A stretch of DNA of 64,000 nt from NCBI RefSeq assembly GCF_001761385.1, contig NZ_CP017476.1, positions 4,081,501 through 4,145,500 of the forward strand, read 5' to 3'. Source of the stretch: Hydrogenophaga crassostreae (GTDB taxonomy: Bacteria > Pseudomonadota > Gammaproteobacteria > Burkholderiales > Burkholderiaceae_C). Both the position numbers and the translations under genes were made by a program. This document shows, piece after piece, positions 1 to 7,760 of this stretch. Every line of letters starts with the position of its first letter. The stretch's first letter is position 1. The notes below the pieces were generated by a model. The model was not told the origin of the DNA. It saw only the letters and a program-made list of their open reading frames with translations, and did not search any database.

Positions 1-1
1 C

Positions 2-136
2 ATCTTCATTGCCTGGGCACCGAGCAAGAACGTGTCGCTCACCGCCGCCTATGTCGACCTGGGCCGTCTCGTGCCCGCGACCACCAACAACAAGCGTCAG
101 AACGGCGTCTACGTCTCGGCACAGTTCGCGTTCTGA
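2..136 (+). CDS. DUF3034 family protein, C-terminal fragment (5' end outside window)
   Basis: The reading frame open from base 2 encodes 44 residues and ends at TGA 134-136. The tail contains AAYVDLG and ends GVYVSAQFAF, an aromatic-ended beta-strand-like finish typical of outer-membrane barrel proteins and of the DUF3034 family tail. Only the last strands are present, so family assignment rests on this short tail. It lies 45 bases upstream of the exported hemoglobin gene on the same strand and could head the same operon. Function is unknown. Confidence 0.6.
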   Translation: MFIAWAPSKNVSLTAAYVDLGRLVPATTNNKRQNGVYVSAQFAF

Positions 137-181
137 AACCCAGCCATTCACTGACTCACACATTCAAAAAGGCCATTCATC

Positions 182-682
182 ATGAAATTCACCATCCACC
201 CGCTCGCCTTGTCCCTCGCCGCCGCACTGACGCTCGGCAGCGGCCTCGCGCAAGCAGACACCATGTCACCCCACCATGGCAAACCCATGGTCAGCGACGC
301 CAGCGCCTACCCGGTTGCACCCGCTGCCGGCCTCTATGAAGCCTTCGGTGAAAAAGAGGGCATTCGCTCACTCATGACCGATTTTGCGCAACGCCTGCGC
401 GCTGACGCCCGCATCGGTGACCAGTTCAGCGAAACCAACCTTGACAACCTGGCCAGCCAACTGAGCGACCAGTTGTGCCAGCTCTCCGGAGGCCCTTGCG
501 TCTACAAGGGTCCGGACATGAAAACCGCCCACAGCAACATGGACGTGTCCCGTGCCCACTTCAACGCCCTGGTCGAGGTGCTGCAACAGACCATGGACGC
601 GCGTGGCATTCCCTTCACCCGGCAAAACCAGATGCTGGCCTTGCTCGCCCCCATGCACCGCGACGTGGTGACCCCACGATGA
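182..682 (+). CDS. Exported group 1 truncated hemoglobin-like protein
   Basis: The 166-residue product starts with a clear signal peptide (basic MKF, hydrophobic LALSLAAALTLGSG, cleavage near AQA at about residue 25). The mature part begins YEAFGEKEGIRSLMTDFAQRL, the opening of the truncated hemoglobin fold. It contains KTAHSNMDVSRAHFNALVEVL, where the first His fits the proximal heme ligand and HFNALVEVL is the conserved following helix. The family binds heme and usually O2 or NO. Export would place it in the periplasm, which is less usual for the family. The start has an AAAAGG-type ribosome site. The stop overlaps the next start by four bases (ATGA), implying translational coupling with the cupredoxin-like gene. 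Confidence 0.85.
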   Translation: MKFTIHPLALSLAAALTLGSGLAQADTMSPHHGKPMVSDASAYPVAPAAGLYEAFGEKEGIRSLMTDFAQRLRADARIGDQFSETNLDNLASQLSDQLCQLSGGPCVYKGPDMKTAHSNMDVSRAHFNALVEVLQQTMDARGIPFTRQNQMLALLAPMHRDVVTPR

Positions 683-1356
683 GCCCACGCCACCACCTCC
701 AAAAGCGCCCGACAGCCTGGGCCATCGCGGCCGCTTTTGCGCTGCAAGGGATGGTGGCGCAAGCCGCCACCCTGACCGTCACCGTGCTGGCCAAGGACGG
801 CCAGCCCCTGGCCGACGCGGTTGTCATTGTTGAGCCCGCCAACCCGGGCAAGCGCCTGGCGCCTGCGCCGATCAAGGCCGAGATCCAGCAAGAAAAATTG
901 CAGTTCGTGCCGAAAATCAGCGTGATCCCTCTGGGCTCGGAAGTGCTGTTCAGCAACCTCGACCGGTACGACCACCACGTGCGCGGCCTGCCTGCCGGAC
1001 TCGCGGGTTTGAACGCATCGCCCGAGACCGGTTTTACGCTGATGCTGCCCGCCAGAGTCGATGGCAAAAAACCATCGTCTGCGACCGAAACCCTGAACGA
1101 GGCGGGACCCTTGCAGCTGGGCTGTCATTTGCACGGTTCCATGCGCGCCAGCATCTATGTGGCGGACAGCCCCTGGGTGGTCAAGACCAACGACGAAGGC
1201 GTTGCCACCGTGGACAACCTGCCCGAAGGCTCTGCCAAGGTGCGCCTGTGGTACCCGCGGCAACTGGTGGAGCAACCCGCCACCGCTGTCAAGGTCACCG
1301 CCGCATCGGCCGTGGAGGTCCCGACCAGCATCAACCAGCCCCGGCGCCGGCGATGA
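679..1356 (+). CDS. Exported cupredoxin-like ('methylamine utilization'-type) protein
   Basis: The product has 225 residues. ATG 679 overlaps the hemoglobin stop; the frame stays open upstream, but that start would run through the hemoglobin gene. There is a signal peptide (AIAAAFALQGMVAQA). The protein resembles plastocyanin/cupredoxin-fold proteins often labelled methylamine utilization protein. The type 1 copper ligand pattern is visible: a His in DRYDHHVRG, then Cys, His and Met in GCHLHGSMRASIYV. A carboxypeptidase-regulatory-like beta domain (VVKTNDEGVATVDNLPEG) follows. It is probably a periplasmic electron-transfer or copper protein, but no partner enzyme is visible. It overlaps a possible upstream start of the sigma factor gene by four bases. 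Confidence 0.75.
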   Translation: MSPRHHLQKRPTAWAIAAAFALQGMVAQAATLTVTVLAKDGQPLADAVVIVEPANPGKRLAPAPIKAEIQQEKLQFVPKISVIPLGSEVLFSNLDRYDHHVRGLPAGLAGLNASPETGFTLMLPARVDGKKPSSATETLNEAGPLQLGCHLHGSMRASIYVADSPWVVKTNDEGVATVDNLPEGSAKVRLWYPRQLVEQPATAVKVTAASAVEVPTSINQPRRRR

Positions 1357-1424
1357 AAGCCATCCGCGATTTCTGGGTTGCGGGTCGATCCGCGCGGTCT
1401 TTCGGCTTGCCTCACAATGCGGCC

Positions 1425-1997
1425 ATGGCTGAAACCCCCGATGAACAACTGATGGCACTGATCGATCGCGTGGCCCAGCGCGATGAATCGGCCCTCAAGG
1501 CGCTGTACGACCTCACCTCCGGCAAGCTCTACGGCCTGTCCATGCGGGTGGTGCGCAACAACGAGTGGGCCGAAGACGCCTTGCAAGACACCTTCCTGCA
1601 AATCTGGCGCAGTGCGCCCGACTACCGCGCCTCGCTCAGCCCGCCCATGGCCTGGCTGGGTCTGATCGTGCGCAGCCGCTCACTCGATCTGTTGCGCCGC
1701 CGCAAGGCCGCACGTGAGCACCTGACCGACGACATCGACGAGGCCATGGCCGATACGCTGGAAGGCGACTCGCCCAACCCCATGGACACCAGTCTCGCCA
1801 GCCAGCAAGCCCAGGCCCTGCATCAGTGCCTCGGCCAGCTCGACCACAAACAGCGCGAGGTGGTGAGCCTGGCCTACCTGCGCGACCTGAGCCACGGCGA
1901 GCTCGCCGAGCAGCTCAAGCTGCCGCTGGGCACGGTCAAAACCTGGATCCGGCGTGGGCTGGACCAACTGCGCACCTGCATGGCAAGGTTCGCATGA
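1425..1997 (+). CDS. ECF-type RNA polymerase sigma-70 factor
   Basis: The 190-residue protein has the sigma region 2 signature (ALYDLTSGKLYGLSMRVV, then EDALQDTFLQIWRSA) and the region 4 helix-turn-helix (REVVSLAYLRDLSHGELAEQLKLPLGTVKTWIRRGLDQLR). An in-frame ATG at 1353 would overlap the cupredoxin stop by four bases and add 24 residues. ATG 1425 is preferred because the family normally begins close to the DEQLMALIDRV segment. The next gene is a probable membrane anti-sigma factor, so this is a classic sigma/anti-sigma pair. Genes for an exported hemoglobin and a cupredoxin lie directly upstream and are candidate targets or co-regulated partners. The activating signal is unknown. Confidence 0.93.
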   Translation: MAETPDEQLMALIDRVAQRDESALKALYDLTSGKLYGLSMRVVRNNEWAEDALQDTFLQIWRSAPDYRASLSPPMAWLGLIVRSRSLDLLRRRKAAREHLTDDIDEAMADTLEGDSPNPMDTSLASQQAQALHQCLGQLDHKQREVVSLAYLRDLSHGELAEQLKLPLGTVKTWIRRGLDQLRTCMARFA

Positions 1998-2090
1998 CCC
2001 CCCCCCCGCGCCGCTTCTCGTCACCCCCCTGGGGGGCGGCACTGGCCGTCCGGCAAAGCCGGCCCGGCGGTGCCCTGGGCCGGGAGCGTT
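1998..2090 (+). repeat. GC-rich intergenic element, copy 1
   Basis: The element begins with a C10 run directly after the sigma-factor stop, followed by a CCCCCC-T-GGGGGG palindrome and the hairpin-like CCGGCAAAGCCGG. The same order of blocks occurs in reverse orientation at 15781-15868, starting two bases after the rubrerythrin stop. In both cases the element lies immediately 3' of a gene and in the same orientation relative to it. Such elements are common between genes in Comamonadaceae. They may act in transcription termination or mRNA 3'-end protection, which is inference. Confidence 0.6.
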
Positions 2091-2141
2091 TCGCGGGCGG
2101 TCAAGCGTGTTCCGGCGCCATGAAGCATTGAGATCTGATCC

Positions 2142-2921
2142 ATGAACTTGAGTCAAAACCCCGAACTGCTCGAAAAGCTGGCCAGCGCCTATGCACTCGG
2201 CACGCTGCGTGGCGGCGCCCGCCGCCGATTCGAAACCCTGGCCCGCGAGCAAGCGCCCGTGCGCGCCGCCGCCCTGATCTGGCAAAGCCGCGTCGCCAGC
2301 ATGAACGAGCTGCAAGCGCCGAGCGAACCCGCCCCCGCCGTGTGGACGCGCATCGACAACCTCGTGCGCGCCGACAAGGAACAGGCTGAAATGACCGCCG
2401 CCCGCGAAAGCAGAATCCAAGCTGCGCCCGGCGGCTGGCTGCGCAGCCTGGCGCTGTGGCGCGGCACCACCGCTGCCGGCGCGCTGGCCACCGTGCTTGC
2501 CGTCGTCACCGCCGTGGGCCTGCGCGACAACATGGGGGCGCAGATCGGAGAGCTGCAAGCCAAGCTGGCCACGGCGCCCCAAGTGGAATACGTGGCCGTG
2601 TTGAACGACGACCAGTCCAGCGCCTCCATGCTGGTGACCTTCGATCCCAACAACAAGAAGCTCACGCTGCAGCGCGTGGGTGATTTCAAGGAAGCGGCCG
2701 ACAAATCGCTGCAACTTTGGGCACTGCCCCCATCGGGGGGTCCGCGTTCGCTGGGCGTGTTGAGCCAGGAGCGTTTGCTCAAGCTCGCGGCGGCCGAAGG
2801 CGATGTGCGCGAAGTGCCCACGCTGGCGATCAGCCTGGAACCCAAAGGCGGCGTGCCGAGCGAAACCGGCCCGACAGGCCCGGTGCTCTTCAAAGGTGCA
2901 CTGATTCAGAAGATGCTTTAG
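2142..2921 (+). CDS. Probable membrane anti-sigma factor (RskA-type C-terminal domain)
   Basis: The product has 259 residues. The N-terminal helical part (LASAYALGTLRGGARRRFETL) matches the anti-sigma domain of proteins paired with ECF factors, without a visible zinc-binding HCC motif. One transmembrane helix follows (TTAAGALATVLAVVTAVGL, about residues 112-130). The periplasmic part carries RskA-like strands (VEYVAVLNDDQSSASMLVTFDPNNKKLTL; LQLWALPPSGGPRSLGVL; LAISLEPKGGVPSETGPTGPVLFKG). It probably holds the upstream sigma factor inactive at the membrane. A 144-base gap containing the GC-rich element separates the two genes. Confidence 0.88.
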   Translation: MNLSQNPELLEKLASAYALGTLRGGARRRFETLAREQAPVRAAALIWQSRVASMNELQAPSEPAPAVWTRIDNLVRADKEQAEMTAARESRIQAAPGGWLRSLALWRGTTAAGALATVLAVVTAVGLRDNMGAQIGELQAKLATAPQVEYVAVLNDDQSSASMLVTFDPNNKKLTLQRVGDFKEAADKSLQLWALPPSGGPRSLGVLSQERLLKLAAAEGDVREVPTLAISLEPKGGVPSETGPTGPVLFKGALIQKML

Positions 2922-2963
2922 ACGGCGTTGCCCGCCAGGGGCAGCGCCGCTTCTCCGGCTCTT

Positions 2964-3806
2964 TTATTGCCGTGCCGTGCGCACATTGGCTGGCGGCAAC
3001 TGCGGGTGGCTGCTGCGCCAGGGGTTGATGTCCAGCCCGCCACGGCGCGTGTAGCGCGCATACACACTCAGCTTGGCGGGTTTGCAGCGCGCCATGATGT
3101 CCATGTAGATGCGCTCCACGCACTGCTCATGGAATTCGTTGTGGTTGCGAAAGCTCACAATGTATTGCAGCAACCCCGCCTGGTCGATCTGCGGGCCGCT
3201 GTAGCTGACCTGCACACTGCCCCAGTCGGGCTGACCCGTCACCAGGCAATTGCTCTTGAGCAGATCGCTGGTCAGAACCTCAGTCACCGACTTTTCGCTC
3301 AAAGCCGCAGTGAGCAACTCAGGCGCCGGATGGTAAGCCGTGCAGGCCACGTCCAGCCGGTCAATCGACAGCCCCTCCATCTCGCGCACCGGCTCGCACT
3401 CAAACATCTCTGGCAACAACACACGAACGCCCGCGGTCGACTGCACCGATTCACCGTTCCAGATCGCCCGGCTGACATCCGCCCGAATACGGTCGCGCAC
3501 CTCATCGGCGCTCGCGAAACGGCTGTTGTTGAAGCTGTTCAGGTAAAGCTTGAACGACTTGCTCTCAACAATGTGTGTGCTTTCGCAGGGCACCGTGATG
3601 TGGGCAATCGCCACCTGCGGTTTGCCACGCGGGTTGAGCCACGACAGCTCGAAAGCGGTCCACAAGTCGGCCCCCAGGAAGGGCACATGGCCCGTGATTC
3701 CGATCTCACGGCGTTTGGGCTCGCGCGGCAAAGGGAACAAAAGCGACGCATCGTACTGGTCGGCATAGGCACTGGCTTTGCCGAGCGGGGAGTGATCGGG
3801 GGTCAT
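2964..3806 (-). CDS. queF: NADPH-dependent 7-cyano-7-deazaguanine reductase
   Basis: This 280-residue protein is the long (YqcD-type) form of QueF, which reduces preQ0 to preQ1 in queuosine biosynthesis. The QueF signature ESKSFKLYLNSF is at about residues 81-92. The catalytic Cys (C187) and Asp (D194) lie in SNCLVTGQPDWGS, which matches C190/D197 of the E. coli enzyme. The C-terminus carries the NADPH-side segment (FRNHNEFHEQCVERIYMDI and YTRRGGLDINPWRS). It faces the upstream sigma/anti-sigma genes tail to tail. No other queuosine gene is in the window. Confidence 0.97.
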   Translation of the reverse strand: MTPDHSPLGKASAYADQYDASLLFPLPREPKRREIGITGHVPFLGADLWTAFELSWLNPRGKPQVAIAHITVPCESTHIVESKSFKLYLNSFNNSRFASADEVRDRIRADVSRAIWNGESVQSTAGVRVLLPEMFECEPVREMEGLSIDRLDVACTAYHPAPELLTAALSEKSVTEVLTSDLLKSNCLVTGQPDWGSVQVSYSGPQIDQAGLLQYIVSFRNHNEFHEQCVERIYMDIMARCKPAKLSVYARYTRRGGLDINPWRSSHPQLPPANVRTARQ

Positions 3807-3819
3807 GGGTTGTTATTTT

Positions 3820-4683
3820 TCAGCTGGACACAGAGGCCACGGTGGCGCTTTTTCCATTCGACGACACAGCGTTCATCGACACACTGCGATCGGGATTGAG
3901 GGTGATATCGAACCGCTTGTTTGAGGGATGTTGGGCCACGCAGAGTTCGCCCAGCAAAGTCACTTCGTAGCCCAGAGTGTGACGCACCCAGTGCAGCAAT
4001 CGCTCGCGCTTGTCGCGGTAAGCCACCATTTTTTCACCCCACACCTCGAACAACACGGGAGGGAAACCGCTGCGCGTCAGCCAGGCCCGGGCCCCGGTCA
4101 AAACCTCCAGCTCCATGCCTTCCACATCGATCTTGATCAGGTGGGCATTTGGCAACTGCTCCGTGTCCAGCGTCACCAGGCGCACGCGCTCGCTGCGTTG
4201 AACCGCAGAGGTGATGCCGCGCTGGCTGCGCCGAATGCCTTCGTCAAGCGACAGACCGCCCAGGTTGCCCTCGGTCGCCACATTCAGCAGCGGCACATCG
4301 ACCCAGCCGGGCTGATCGCCCACTGCGAGGTGGTGTGCTTCGCAATGCACCAAACCGTTCAAAAACAGGTTGGCACACAGCTGGTAATAGACCATGCGCT
4401 GCGGTTCAAACGCCACCAGCCGCCCACCGCGTGCCCCCACCCAGCGACCCATCGGCACGGCAAATGCGCCCAGGTTGGCACCCACGTCCACCACCACGGG
4501 CTCGGCCACACCGGCAAGCAAAACCTGCGCCAACCGCAGGGTGCGCGCTTCCCACACCTGCCCCTTGCGCAAATACCCGTTGATGAGATCGGGCCCGCCA
4601 TGCAACAGATATCGCGACCCACCCACGGTCTGCAACACCGCAGAGGCTGGCCTAGCCGCCGCTGGCAGCCTCAGACCGATCAT
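3820..4683 (-). CDS. FkbM family methyltransferase
   Basis: The 287-residue protein has the SAM-binding motif VVVDVGANLGAFAVPMGRWV, then a GRLVAFEPQRMVYYQLCANLFLNG segment and LIKIDVEGMELEVLTGARAWL. This is the usual order in FkbM methyltransferases, which O-methylate polyketides, glycans or other small molecules. The start codon overlaps the stop of the upstream prolyl-hydroxylase-like gene by four bases (ATGA), so the two are probably co-translated. The substrate cannot be told from sequence. No glycan or polyketide genes are nearby. Confidence 0.9.
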   Translation of the reverse strand: MIGLRLPAAARPASAVLQTVGGSRYLLHGGPDLINGYLRKGQVWEARTLRLAQVLLAGVAEPVVVDVGANLGAFAVPMGRWVGARGGRLVAFEPQRMVYYQLCANLFLNGLVHCEAHHLAVGDQPGWVDVPLLNVATEGNLGGLSLDEGIRRSQRGITSAVQRSERVRLVTLDTEQLPNAHLIKIDVEGMELEVLTGARAWLTRSGFPPVLFEVWGEKMVAYRDKRERLLHWVRHTLGYEVTLLGELCVAQHPSNKRFDITLNPDRSVSMNAVSSNGKSATVASVSS

Positions 4684-5573
4684 TCAAACACCCCGGCACG
4701 CAACCACTTTGTCGCCACCCATTTCTCCCCCTCGACCACCGGCGCGCCGCCGTGCAGCGTTCGCGTGGTGGGGTCGGGTTTGTCGTAGCTGAAGAAAACC
4801 GCATTGCCTCGCTGCGGCGCCACCTCCAAACCCACATCGGGAAAGATGGTGCCACCGCCGCAGGCGGGTTCATTGAGGTACATCACCAACGTGCCAACGC
4901 GCTGCCCGCCGCGTTTGAGAATCGTGGGCGTGCCAGGCTCGTTCGGATCGAAGTAGTCGTAATGTGGTTTGTATTCAGCGCCCACGCCGTAATACAACAC
5001 CTGCATGCCCTCGCCGTTTTCAACCGGCCAGTTCAACAGACGCGAAATGCGCGCCTCGATGCGTTTGAGCAACTCGCTCTCGCCACGGCTAAAAAACATG
5101 CCGTTGCTGGTGCGGCTCTCGTTGAGCTCTTCGCCACCGGATTTGGTTTCAACCGTGAGTGACCGCGCCATGCGCGGGCGCGCCGCCGCGATCAGCGCGT
5201 CGCACTCTTCATCGCTCAACAAGCCTCCCAGCACCACCACACGCGGCGACGCCATGCTCGACAGAATCGCCACCTGGCGATCGCCAACATCCACCACGCG
5301 GGGCGAGTTGCCCATGGCAATGGTCGGCACGGCCACCCCACTGGATTGCTTGTCCGCCAACTGTGCTGAAATTTCCGGCCGCATTGCCGCCGCAACCGCG
5401 CCTTTCGCATGGCTGCGCAAATGGTCGCGCAGAGTGTTCTCCAGGGTCGTCTCGGCCAAGCCCTGTTCCCAGCCCGCGGTGACCATGGCGCTCAAAACCT
5501 GTTCCGGCGCAAAGCCCGCGGCAGTCTGAGAGACGATCCATTCACGCAAAGCGGGTGTGGCAACTTGGGTCAT
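4680..5573 (-). CDS. 2OG-Fe(II) oxygenase, prolyl 4-hydroxylase-like
   Basis: The product has 297 residues. The catalytic C-terminal half contains the iron ligand pair in HYDYFDPNEPG, the LVMYLNEPACGGGTIFPDVG strand, and the distal TRTLHGGAPVVEGEKWVATKWLR with the second His and the 2-oxoglutarate-binding Lys. It resembles bacterial prolyl 4-hydroxylase alpha-subunit homologues. The N-terminal 90 residues look like a small helical domain. ATG 5573 is chosen over the TTG at 5591 because GGGAG lies nine bases upstream. It is coupled by a four-base overlap to the FkbM methyltransferase. The substrate is unknown. Confidence 0.88.
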   Translation of the reverse strand: MTQVATPALREWIVSQTAAGFAPEQVLSAMVTAGWEQGLAETTLENTLRDHLRSHAKGAVAAAMRPEISAQLADKQSSGVAVPTIAMGNSPRVVDVGDRQVAILSSMASPRVVVLGGLLSDEECDALIAAARPRMARSLTVETKSGGEELNESRTSNGMFFSRGESELLKRIEARISRLLNWPVENGEGMQVLYYGVGAEYKPHYDYFDPNEPGTPTILKRGGQRVGTLVMYLNEPACGGGTIFPDVGLEVAPQRGNAVFFSYDKPDPTTRTLHGGAPVVEGEKWVATKWLRAGVFE

Positions 5574-5587
5574 GGCGACAGACTCCC

Positions 5588-6364
5588 TCAAACAGCGGTA
5601 TCCCGGCGAAACACCAGCCGGTCGGGTTCGGACACCGAAGGCGAAAAACGGTAGCCTTCTTCCGCAAAATCTCTGAGCTGCTCGACCCGCGTGAGGCGGT
5701 GCTTCACCGCATACCGCGCCATCAAGCCCCGCGCCCGCTTGGCAAAGAAACTCACAATTTTGTAGCCATCGGCCTTGCGCTCTTCAAACACGCAAGTCAC
5801 CACACGCGGCAACAAAGCGCGCCGGTCCACCGCCTTGAAATACTCTTCGCTGGCCAGGTTGACCACCACCGGTGTTTTGTCCGCCGCAGCGCGCTGGTTC
5901 AAGTAGTCTGCGATTTTTGAACCCCAGAACTGGTAAAGATTCTTGCCGCGCGGCGTGACCAGCCGCGTGCCCATCTCCAGCCGGTAAGCCTGCATCCGGT
6001 CCAGCGGGCGCAACACGCCATAGAGCCCGCTCAAGATGCACAAATGGTCTTGCAGCCAATCCAGCTCGGCTTCGCTCAGCGTCTTGGCCTCCAGCCCGCC
6101 ATACACATCACCATCAAACGCCAGCACCGCCTGCTTGCTGTTTTTGGCCGTGAACCTGGGCACCCAGGCCTGGTAACGCGCCGCGTTCAAGCCCGACAGC
6201 GCATCCGACAGACTCATGAGCTCGGCAATCTGCTGCGGCGACTTTTCGCGCATCACGGCGATCAGTTCGGTCGACTCCTTGACGAACAATGGTTGGGTGT
6301 GGGTCTTGACGTGGGCAGGCGTCTCGTAGTCGAGCGCCTTGGCGGGGGAGATGAGAAACAACAT
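5588..6364 (-). CDS. yaaA: Peroxide stress protein YaaA (DUF328)
   Basis: The 258-residue protein starts MLFLISPAKALDYETP, the hallmark N-terminus of YaaA. It continues with FDGDVYGGLEAKTLSE, LCILSGLYGVLRPLDRMQAYRLEMGTRL, LYQFWGSKIADYLN and FFAKRARGLMARYAVKHRL, all conserved family blocks. In E. coli YaaA limits intracellular free iron and DNA damage during H2O2 stress. Length matches the family. The frame is open about 170 bases further upstream, but the conserved N-terminus fixes ATG 6364. It is divergent from truC and ends 15 bases before the oxygenase start. Confidence 0.96.
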   Translation of the reverse strand: MLFLISPAKALDYETPAHVKTHTQPLFVKESTELIAVMREKSPQQIAELMSLSDALSGLNAARYQAWVPRFTAKNSKQAVLAFDGDVYGGLEAKTLSEAELDWLQDHLCILSGLYGVLRPLDRMQAYRLEMGTRLVTPRGKNLYQFWGSKIADYLNQRAAADKTPVVVNLASEEYFKAVDRRALLPRVVTCVFEERKADGYKIVSFFAKRARGLMARYAVKHRLTRVEQLRDFAEEGYRFSPSVSEPDRLVFRRDTAV

Positions 6365-6564
6365 GGGGCAATTTTGGCATGGCGGGGGAACCAGCGCAGC
6401 CGCAACGAACGAGCCCCTATGGATCCGGCTCAGCCGCGTCCCAGCTTCGCTCCGGCTGTGCCCGTGCACGCCGCCACGTTCCGTCGAAGGACCCAAGGTG
6501 AACCGATCACACGCCACAGGGACAAAGCAACAAAACAACGCGCGCAGGCGGTGACAATGGTGCG

Positions 6565-7287
6565 ATGCAGCTGGAAATCCTCTACCGCGACGAACACCTC
6601 ATCGCCATCGACAAACCCCCTGGCCTGCTGGTGCACCGCACCGGCCTGGACGCGGGCGAAACCCGGTTTGCGGTGCAACTGCTGCGCGACCAGATTGGCC
6701 AACCGGTTTGGCCCGCCCACCGGCTCGACAAAGGCACCAGCGGCGTGCTGCTGTTTTCGCTCAATGCCGACACCGCTCGGCTGGTGGGCCAGGCCTTCGA
6801 GCAAGGCCCGGGCGTGCAGAAAACCTACCAGGCCATCGTTCGCGGCTGGGCGAAACCCGAGGGCCCGATTGACCACGCCCTCAAACGAATGCCCGACGAC
6901 ATGCGTTTCGGACGCGAAGAGATGCAGGAAGCACAAACACGATTTGCAACCCTGGCCCACGGCGAACTGCCTTTGCCCTATGACGCGTTCCCGGCTACCC
7001 GCTTCTCGCGGGTGGCGCTGCAACCCCTGACAGGCCGGCGCCACCAATTGAGGCGGCACATGAAGCACATCTCCCACCCCATCCTTGGCGACACCACCCA
7101 CGGCAAAGGGCCGCTCAACCGTGCCGTGGCGGCGTTCATCGGCGTGCAACGCATGTGGCTGCACGCCACCACGCTGGCGCTGCCCCACCCAGCGACGGGG
7201 CGAGCGCTGAACATCAACGCCGAGCCGGGCCCTGAATGGGCGTTCTGGCACTCGCACAGCGAAGAAGCGCCTGAACAGGGACGTTGA
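6565..7287 (+). CDS. truC: tRNA pseudouridine(65) synthase TruC
   Basis: The product has 240 residues and belongs to the RluA-type pseudouridine synthases. The catalytic Asp is D55 in AHRLDKGTSGVLLF. The protein follows TruC rather than RluA/C/D in lacking an S4 domain, in starting directly with MQLEILYRDEHLIAIDKPPGLLVHR, and in the blocks DQIGQPVWPAHRLD, KTYQAIVRGW and TGRRHQLRRHMKHISHPILGD. TruC modifies U65 in tRNA-Ile1 and tRNA-Asp. The gene is monocistronic by position. Confidence 0.93.
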   Translation: MQLEILYRDEHLIAIDKPPGLLVHRTGLDAGETRFAVQLLRDQIGQPVWPAHRLDKGTSGVLLFSLNADTARLVGQAFEQGPGVQKTYQAIVRGWAKPEGPIDHALKRMPDDMRFGREEMQEAQTRFATLAHGELPLPYDAFPATRFSRVALQPLTGRRHQLRRHMKHISHPILGDTTHGKGPLNRAVAAFIGVQRMWLHATTLALPHPATGRALNINAEPGPEWAFWHSHSEEAPEQGR

Positions 7288-7597
7288 CCAAGCCATCAGC
7301 CCGACCCTGAGTGGCCCATCGCCGTTTTGATGCCAATGCCTGGCATGCAGCCAATGCGTGGGAAAGATGCCTCCCAACTTCGCCAGTCAGGCCCATAGGC
7401 AGAGTGCGTCGGGAGGATGCAATGCCGAGCCTGCCTCCTGGCGCCCTTGGAACTCGGCTCGGTCCATGGGGTCGGTTCGTGCGTTGAAGCTGCGCCGAAA
7501 GCGCACCGAGATCGGTGGCCGAACGGCCTCCCGAGTTTGCGGAGGCTGCCTGGTTCAGGTCAGGCTTGCACAGTCGATGTTTGGCCGGTGCATCGGG
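7288..7597. other. Intergenic region without a recognised gene
   Basis: This 310-base spacer lies between truC and the 3' end of tRNA-Sec. No reading frame in it resembles a known protein, and no tRNA or strong terminator was seen. Its composition is like that of the flanks. Confidence 0.5.
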
Positions 7598-7690
7598 CGG
7601 AAGGGAGTGGGAGTCGAACCCACCAGGCGCGCTGAGCGCGCCTCGCCGGATTTGAAGTCCGGGCGCCCCACCGGGGTGCGCTTCCCTTCC
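7598..7690 (-). tRNA. selC: tRNA-Sec (anticodon TCA)
   Basis: The minus-strand transcript folds into the distinctive selenocysteine tRNA: an 8-bp acceptor stem (GGAAGGGA with TCCCTTCC), anticodon stem CCGGA/TCCGG with loop CTTCAAA and anticodon TCA (plus-strand 7653-7655), a long variable arm with a perfect stem GGCGCGC-TCA-GCGCGCC, and a T arm GTGGG-TTCGACT-CCCAC. The discriminator is G, as is usual for this tRNA. The 3' end reads GCCC, so CCA is not encoded exactly. It lies 70 bases downstream of selB on the same strand. Confidence 0.97.
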
Positions 7691-7713
7691 GAATATGGAG
7701 GCAATACCAATTC

Positions 7714-7719
7714 ATCATA
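7714..7719 (-). promoter_or_regulatory. Possible -10 element for tRNA-Sec
   Basis: TATGAT on the minus strand lies 23 bases before the first base of the tRNA, in the spacer between the selB stop and the tRNA. No good -35 is seen, so an independent promoter is only likely, and read-through from selB remains possible. Confidence 0.35.
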
Positions 7720-7760
7720 GCGGAGAGAAATCCGGCTATGAGGATGGCTGACTGACCAAA

